Source of the DNA: Cytophagales bacterium
Lineage (GTDB): Bacteria; Bacteroidota; Bacteroidia; Cytophagales; Thermoflexibacteraceae
NCBI GenBank assembly: GCA_013299115.1
Contig: JAAFKA010000019.1
Span: forward strand, 1 to 64,000
Reading direction: 5' to 3'
DNA: 64,000 nt
Shown: one piece after another, positions 59,371 through 64,000 of the stretch
Numbering within the stretch: the first letter of the stretch is position 1
How the letters are laid out: the number at the start of each line of letters is the position of its first letter
Position numbers and translations under genes: made by a program
Notes under the pieces: generated by a model
What the model saw: the letters and a program-made list of their open reading frames with translations, nothing else
Database searches by the model: none
Told to the model about the DNA's origin: nothing

Positions 59371-61368
59371 CTACGGCAACTCTTTTTTTAACAACGCCCT
59401 GCGAATAAGCCAAAAAGCAACTGCAAAACCGACTGCAAAGGCAAATAATAACCCCAGAACTAAAAAAATCCAGTCGTATTGGGCTGCTTCTTGTCTAAAT
59501 TGGTGGCTACTATCCCAAAAAAGTAAGTAAAACAAATAAAGCAAGGCACACAAAACAATCAAGCCCAATAAACCTTTCAACAGCCATTGCCCTGATTGTT
59601 TGAAAGTGAAACCCAACCTAAACAGCAAATACAACATACTTGCATTGATAGTAATGCCCAACAAAGGCAAGGCAAACAACAAAATTGAAAATAAATCTCC
59701 TCGCAAAATACTTGGGTTGGTCAAAACATTGAGCAGTAGGGTAGGGGATTGCAACAGCCTACCAATTACCCTGTCAAAATAACCTAATTCTGCTGAAGGT
59801 GTATCGAGCAAAGTAGCAACAGGTTTGTTTTGGGCTTGAGTGGTACTGTCGGCAAGAGGTTGGGCAAATTTGGTAGCCAACAATTTCCACAAGTCGGGGT
59901 AGCCGTTGTCATAACCCAAAGCCCAAATACCTACGCCTTTTAGCTTATTTTGCAGTATCCAATCGTATTTTTTTGCTAAACTTACCTCATCTTCAAACCA
60001 AATTTGCGTACAGTTGCGGTTTTTGTCTTGGTCTAAACAAAAACGACTGCCACTGCTTGCCTCCTCGTTAAAAGGCAAATGAGTATAATTTTTCTTAATG
60101 TATCGGTAAGTATGGTAACTCAAAAACTTTTTTTCTATTACATCAGAGGCTAATTTTAGGTCTGTCGTTTGCCACGCAGCACCATAATAGGGCAAGGCAA
60201 GCACCATTTTATCGGGTGACATGGCTGCTGCCAAATGATTTTTCAGGCTTTGCTCCAAATCATAACTCCACCACAATTTGCCACTCGACAAAGGGGCTAT
60301 GGGTCCTGCTTTGGTACTTCCTTTGCCATAAAATTCATAACCCATGACTACATAATAAGCCACGTGGTTATTGAGTTGCAAAAAATCAAAACTTTCGTCA
60401 AAATCTAAGGCTGGCACCGCCAAGCTGACCACATAACTACTGTCTGCTTTTTTGAGTTCGGTAGCCAAATTGATTACAAAGTTGGTAAACAAGTTGCGGT
60501 ATGATTTTGGAATATTCTCAAAATCCAAATTTACGCCGTTTGCTTTGCGTTTTTGCAACAAATCTATCAAAGTAACGGCTAATTTTTGCTGGGCTGCTTT
60601 GTTTTTAAGAAAAACTTGGTTGTTTGCATAGCCCAAATTGGTAACAGTGAGTAAAAGACTGATGTTTTTATTTTTACTTTTGGCAAGGGCGAGGAGAGGG
60701 GTAGTAAGCCAATCGTGAATGGAAGTGTAGCCTCCAGTTTGGGGATTGAGTTCGTAAGAAAAATAAGCCAAAGCCGACAGCAAAGTAAAATTATAACTTC
60801 GGTAGGCTTCACCCATCCAATAGGGATGCCAGCCAAAAACAAATTGATTGGCTTGGAGTTGGTGAGGGGTGGTGTAGCTATTTTGGTCGTTGATACCTTG
60901 CACCAAAGCCCACTGTTTTTCACTGCGGTTACTGTAAGGTTGGTTGCCTATTTCCACCCCAAAAGGTCGTTTGATTTGCAATAATCTGTTGCGAAACACA
61001 ATCGTATCTATGGGAGCAGAGGGCAAAGTGTCCAAAACAGGTTGATTAACAGCATTTTGCTTAGTTGTTCCTTGATTTTGGGCTTGTTGTTGAGCCTGCT
61101 TTTGTAGTTGTTCTTTTAGCTTTTTTATAGTATCTTGGGCAGCTTGTTGCTGTGCCAAGAGTTGGTCGGTTTTGGCTTGGGCAGTTGCAATTTTTTGTTT
61201 TTTAACCTCTTGCACCGAGTCCGCTATTTTCTTTTGCGTAGTCAAATAACTTTCTATCACTTTTTTTTGGGCAGTAGCCGAAAAAAAAGTAATAAAATTT
61301 GCAAATAGTACCAAAATAAAAACCAATAAGTGATTGGAGAATAGAGAGCAAAAAAAGGTTATATTCAT
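59371..61368 (-). CDS. Membrane-anchored family 18 glycoside hydrolase-like protein
   Basis: A 665-residue protein: N-terminal membrane/signal segment (LLVFILVLFANFITFFSATA), a coiled coil rich in Q and K (40-110), a GH18 barrel (about 165-490), and three membrane helices at the C-terminus. In the barrel GVNLDFENIP is the D-x-x-D-x-D-x-E strand, with the catalytic Glu kept but the first Asp changed to Asn. VVMGYEFYGKG, MVLALPYYGAAWQ and GVGIWALGYDNG are further GH18 landmarks. Such proteins hydrolyse or only bind beta-1,4-linked GlcNAc polymers, including peptidoglycan. Here the two-ended membrane anchoring suggests an envelope role. Confidence 0.82.
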   Translation of the reverse strand: MNITFFCSLFSNHLLVFILVLFANFITFFSATAQKKVIESYLTTQKKIADSVQEVKKQKIATAQAKTDQLLAQQQAAQDTIKKLKEQLQKQAQQQAQNQGTTKQNAVNQPVLDTLPSAPIDTIVFRNRLLQIKRPFGVEIGNQPYSNRSEKQWALVQGINDQNSYTTPHQLQANQFVFGWHPYWMGEAYRSYNFTLLSALAYFSYELNPQTGGYTSIHDWLTTPLLALAKSKNKNISLLLTVTNLGYANNQVFLKNKAAQQKLAVTLIDLLQKRKANGVNLDFENIPKSYRNLFTNFVINLATELKKADSSYVVSLAVPALDFDESFDFLQLNNHVAYYVVMGYEFYGKGSTKAGPIAPLSSGKLWWSYDLEQSLKNHLAAAMSPDKMVLALPYYGAAWQTTDLKLASDVIEKKFLSYHTYRYIKKNYTHLPFNEEASSGSRFCLDQDKNRNCTQIWFEDEVSLAKKYDWILQNKLKGVGIWALGYDNGYPDLWKLLATKFAQPLADSTTQAQNKPVATLLDTPSAELGYFDRVIGRLLQSPTLLLNVLTNPSILRGDLFSILLFALPLLGITINASMLYLLFRLGFTFKQSGQWLLKGLLGLIVLCALLYLFYLLFWDSSHQFRQEAAQYDWIFLVLGLLFAFAVGFAVAFWLIRRALLKKELP

Positions 61369-61385
61369 AGAAATACCAATAAAAA

Positions 61386-61471
61386 TACGTTGGCAATGGT
61401 CGCAGACCTTGACAATCGTAAAGTTAAACTAAAAATTATGAATTGTCAAGGTCTGCAACCATTAGCAAATG
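61386..61471. repeat. Decayed copy of the 16.2-kb hairpin
   Basis: TACGTTGGCAATGGTCGCAG and a right arm ATTGTCAAGGTCTGCAACCA with two mismatches in the stem; the loop is unrelated to that at 16187-16267. Confidence 0.85.
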
Positions 61472-61529
61472 GACAATCCATTGTTTTTCAGAGCAAGAAA
61501 AGAGCCAAAAATATAAAAAACAGTTTTGC

Positions 61530-61559
61530 TTGCTTTTCTGTATAAAATTGCTACTTTTG
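61530..61559 (+). promoter_or_regulatory. Promoter for the DUF2795 gene
   Basis: TTG at 61530-61532, a 19-base spacer and TACTTTTG at 61552-61559: an exact fit to the Bacteroidota pattern. Confidence 0.65.
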
Positions 61560-61647
61560 CGAACTTTTTACAAAAGCTATTTGTAATAAGCAAAATAGTA
61601 ACAAAAATACAGTCAAAAAAAATCTTTAAAAAATTTATTTTACACCT

Positions 61648-61869
61648 ATGTATTGGACACTTGAATTGGCTTCTTATCTCGAAGATGCTCCTTGGCCTGC
61701 TACCAAAGATGAATTGATAGACTACTCTGTACGTTCTGGCGCACCCTTAGAAGTTGTAGAAAATCTACAAGAACTCGAAGATGACGGACAGCCGTATGAA
61801 AGTATAGAGGAAATCTGGCCTGATTATCCAACCAAAGACGACTTCTTTTTTAACGAAGACGAATATTAA
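61648..61869 (+). CDS. DUF2795 domain protein
   Basis: A 73-residue acidic protein, MYWTLELASYLEDAPWPATK, ending YPTKDDFFFNEDEY. It is almost the textbook form of the small DUF2795 proteins found throughout Bacteroidota. Function unknown; the high conservation suggests a core role. It has its own promoter and is monocistronic, followed by a long inverted repeat that ends at the convergent gldH. Confidence 0.88.
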   Translation: MYWTLELASYLEDAPWPATKDELIDYSVRSGAPLEVVENLQELEDDGQPYESIEEIWPDYPTKDDFFFNEDEY

Positions 61870-61870
61870 T

Positions 61871-61952
61871 ACAGTTAGCAGTGAACAGTTATCAGTGAAA
61901 ACTAAATTTACAAGTTTTGCTACTTAACTGATAACTGTTTACTGCTAACTGT
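61871..61952. terminator. Long inverted repeat between DUF2795 gene and gldH
   Basis: CAGTTAGCAGTGAACAGTTA..(25-base arm from 61872) pairs with 61927-61951 with one mismatch. It separates two convergent genes and could end both transcripts. Confidence 0.7.
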
Positions 61953-62432
61953 TCACTGTTTTTCCACCACCCGCATACCTACTGCCACTATTTCGGGCAG
62001 AGGGTCTAACCGCATGGCTTGTTTTAGCGTAAAAGTATAACCTCCTTTTTTTGGAAATTTAAAATTTTCTAAGGCTATGAATTCGTGGTCGTAAAGGTCG
62101 CCTATGCCCTTGCCATACGGCTCACCTGTTTTGGGGTTGAGCAGATTTTTGTCCACTCGTTGGGTCGAAATGACTTTGCCTGTTGCATCAGCCAAAGTAT
62201 AGTCGAGATAGAGGTTATAATAAGGATAGCCTACTGTGTTTCGAATGGAATAGCTGATTTGGTAGGGTTTTGTATCTTCTGTTATTTCAAAATTGAAAAC
62301 GGCTGTTGCGTCTGCCTTCCATTGTTTGTTTTCAAAGTTTTTATAGCCCTCATACGTGGAACTATTGCCACAAGCTGCCAAATTGCCCAATAAAACCAAT
62401 AGAATAAATAATACACTATATTTTTTTTTCAT
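61953..62432 (-). CDS. gldH: Gliding motility lipoprotein GldH
   Basis: A 159-residue lipoprotein with the signal MKKKYSVLFILLVLLGNLAA and the lipidated Cys in AACGNS. The mature part follows the GldH pattern: WKADATAVFNFEITEDTKPY, YSIRNTVGYPYYNLYLDYTL, GIGDLYDHEF and FTLKQAMRLDPLPEIVAVGM. GldH is needed for gliding and type IX secretion in Flavobacterium. Homologues also occur in non-gliders, so motility is suggested, not proved. The frame is open 26 codons upstream; the lipoprotein signal places the start at 62432. A TATCTTTG box lies at 62508-62515, with a palindrome in the leader. Confidence 0.85.
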   Translation of the reverse strand: MKKKYSVLFILLVLLGNLAACGNSSTYEGYKNFENKQWKADATAVFNFEITEDTKPYQISYSIRNTVGYPYYNLYLDYTLADATGKVISTQRVDKNLLNPKTGEPYGKGIGDLYDHEFIALENFKFPKKGGYTFTLKQAMRLDPLPEIVAVGMRVVEKQ

Positions 62433-62462
62433 TGTCAGGTGATTGATTGTAAACTCTGCCCT

Positions 62463-62501
62463 AAAAACCTTACAAGGATTTAAAATCCTTGTAAGGTTTT
62501 T
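62463..62501. repeat. Perfect palindrome in the gldH leader
   Basis: AAAAACCTTACAAGGATTT and AAATCCTTGTAAGGTTTTT with a one-base centre. It lies between the -7 box and the gldH start. Confidence 0.85.
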
Positions 62502-62507
62502 GACCAA

Positions 62508-62515
62508 CAAAGATA
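62508..62515 (-). promoter_or_regulatory. -7 box for gldH
   Basis: The minus strand reads TATCTTTG, matching TAnnTTTG, 75 bases before the ATG at 62432. Confidence 0.45.
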
Positions 62516-62686
62516 AAGTATCTATTACAGCCTTGCATATTTTTTTTAGAAAAAAACTTTATTTGTCTAATTTTTGCAAAATATTAGCAATATTGTAGTT
62601 ATTTAATGTAGCATAGGCTTTAGTCTGTGCCTTATACCCACACTGAATCTTATGTTACATTCATTCATACCAAATACCATAAAACC

Positions 62687-64000
62687 ATGTATCGAATAAT
62701 TTTAATCATTGCAATTTTTTTTGTTAGCTTTTTCTCCTATGCAGGTGATGAAAAGATAATAGAAAGTAGCCCCGCAGAAGTTACAGTATTCTTGTCGGGG
62801 GCAGAACTCCGCTACCAAACCGAATTGAAGTTTTTGGTGGGGCAAAATACATTTAAGTTTGTTGGTTTGCCATCTTCTATTAACCTGAACAGCATCAGTT
62901 TTGGTTTAGACGAAAGTATTAAAATTTTGTCTATTTCAGGCGAAATTAATTATGAAGGCAAGCTAAAACCCAGCAAAGAAAGGTTAGCCTTAGAAGACTC
63001 GGTAGCTTATTTTGAAGACGAACAGCAAAAATTGCAAATAGAATTGGCTGTTTGGAAGTCAGAATCAGATTTATTGGAACAAAACAAAGGCAGAATAGGT
63101 AGCAATAACGGACTTTCTTTGTTAGAATTACAAAATTTTGGTACGTATTATAGAAACAAGACCAAAGAAATTGCAGAAAAGACAAAAGAAATCAACAAAA
63201 AAATTGCAAACCTCCAAAAAAGAGGGAAAGATTTTTTCAAAGCCTTAGAGAAAATGAAGGCAAAAGACATAGCACCAGCTTTTGAGCTAACCTTGATAGC
63301 TGTTGCAAAAGAGGCAAAAACAGTACAAGCCCGTTGGAGTTATGTGATAACAGAGGCAGGTTGGTCGCCATTATACGATTTCAGAGCAAAAGGCGTGGAC
63401 AAACCCATTCAATTTACTTACAAAGGCAATATTTTTAACAATTCAGGCGTAGATTGGCAGAAAGTACGTCTTACTTTGTCCACTGCCGAAGGGTCGCAAA
63501 ACACCACACCACCCGAATTGACGACTTGGAAATTGGATTTTTCTAATCCTAACGACTATTCACAAAATCTTTATTACAGTAACAACGCCAATATACAACA
63601 ACAGGTTATGATGTCGGCAGACGAAATGGAGGAAAGCCGAGCAGGAGGCGTGGACAGGTCGGGGAGTAGGGTAGAGGCTTATTCAGATATTGCCGTTTCG
63701 GAACTTAGTGTAGAGTTTGAAGTCAAAGAATTGTATTCCATTCCTTCTGATAACAGAGCCTACGCCGTAGAAATTAACGAATATCAACTCAAAGCAGACT
63801 ACAATTATGTTTGCACACCCAAAATGGACAAAGATGCTTTTTTGATAGCCAAAATATTGGGCTGGGAAACCTTAAATTTGGTAGAGGGGGTTGCCAATAT
63901 TTACTATAACGACAGCTACATTGGCAAAACGTCCATTAACCTACGCAAAGCAGACGATACGCTGCAAATTTCGTTGGGCAGAGATAAAAAGGTAATGGTT
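62687..64000 (+). CDS. DUF4139/MuiA-like protein, 5' part (cut by window end)
   Basis: Open from ATG 62687 to the last base (438 codons). It starts with the signal MYRIILIIAIFFVSFFSYAG and continues AEVTVFLSGAELRYQTELKF and FKFVGLPSSINLNSISFGLD, a coiled coil (SVAYFEDEQQKLQIELAVWK through KEINKKIANLQKRG) and a DUF4139 region (VITEAGWSPLYDFRAKGVDK; NIFNNSGVDWQKVRLTLSTA). This is the layout of the mucoidy-inhibitor-A-like family, exported proteins of unsettled function. The C-terminal part is outside the window. It is divergent from gldH, with 254 bp between them. Confidence 0.85.
   Translation, partial: MYRIILIIAIFFVSFFSYAGDEKIIESSPAEVTVFLSGAELRYQTELKFLVGQNTFKFVGLPSSINLNSISFGLDESIKILSISGEINYEGKLKPSKERLALEDSVAYFEDEQQKLQIELAVWKSESDLLEQNKGRIGSNNGLSLLELQNFGTYYRNKTKEIAEKTKEINKKIANLQKRGKDFFKALEKMKAKDIAPAFELTLIAVAKEAKTVQARWSYVITEAGWSPLYDFRAKGVDKPIQFTYKGNIFNNSGVDWQKVRLTLSTAEGSQNTTPPELTTWKLDFSNPNDYSQNLYYSNNANIQQQVMMSADEMEESRAGGVDRSGSRVEAYSDIAVSELSVEFEVKELYSIPSDNRAYAVEINEYQLKADYNYVCTPKMDKDAFLIAKILGWETLNLVEGVANIYYNDSYIGKTSINLRKADDTLQISLGRDKKVMV

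Noticed and set aside
1-64000. tRNA or rRNA genes
   Set aside because: No TTCGA-type T-loop with matching acceptor arms and no rRNA-like conserved blocks were noticed on either strand. A covariance-model scan was not possible.

Overview
The window looks like a chromosomal segment of a Bacteroidota bacterium, probably a gliding Cytophagales-type organism. It is AT-rich. Promoters of the TTG...TAnnTTTG type sit before several genes. A GldH lipoprotein, a PorV/PorQ-like outer-membrane protein, TPR histidine kinases, a propeller histidine kinase and a DUF2795 protein are all typical of that phylum. I cannot name the genus from the sequence.

Layout. 0-2 kb: the 5' end of an IS630-like transposase, a small ORF it seems to have truncated, and dnaA. 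2-3.2 kb: a gene-poor stretch of palindromic repeats and AT-rich DNA. 3.2-8.2 kb: two tandem paralogous single-chain restriction-modification-like enzymes. 8.3-31 kb: mostly housekeeping and surface genes: ahcY, an orphan vgrG, a Na+/solute symporter, an unrecognised 821-residue protein, a TPR kinase, a PorV-like protein, a GT2 glycosyltransferase, an amidohydrolase/lipoprotein pair, a serine hydrolase, a propeller kinase and recQ. 32-40.6 kb: an accessory island of small toxin-antitoxin modules (two antitoxin/PIN pairs on the + strand, one on the - strand, and two HEPN/MNT pairs), plus a Uma2 protein, an XRE regulator, a TPR protein and a REP-associated transposase. 40.6-50.6 kb: metH, a TPR kinase, ftcD and lpdA. 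50.6-56.6 kb: a 69-bp tandem palindrome array and a Type ISP restriction enzyme. 56.8-64 kb: a DUF420 protein, an enoyl-CoA hydratase, a secreted protein of unknown role, a membrane GH18 protein, a DUF2795 protein, gldH and a DUF4139/MuiA-like gene cut by the window end.

Two layers of structure are not explained by the genes. First, the modules of the 32.9-40.7 kb island are separated by about 100-bp direct repeats that match the last 35 codons of metH, usually preceded by a short palindrome. This is what serial insertion of cassettes at the metH 3' end would leave behind. Second, a family of G/C-rich inverted repeats, with arms ending in runs of C and G and a TTGACG...CGTCA-like centre, is inserted in frame inside coding sequences. 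It occurs in both RM-like enzymes, at two places in metH and at three places in the Type ISP enzyme. One metH site also carries a whole DUF559 (VSR/PD-(D/E)XK-like) endonuclease domain between copies of the repeat. A REP hairpin identical in core to the pair flanking the RAYT transposase is likewise built into the Type ISP reading frame.

The methyl-cycle genes ahcY and metH and the folate gene ftcD link to one-carbon metabolism. The RM enzymes and TA modules form the defence and stabilisation content. GldH and the PorV-like protein point to gliding and type IX secretion.
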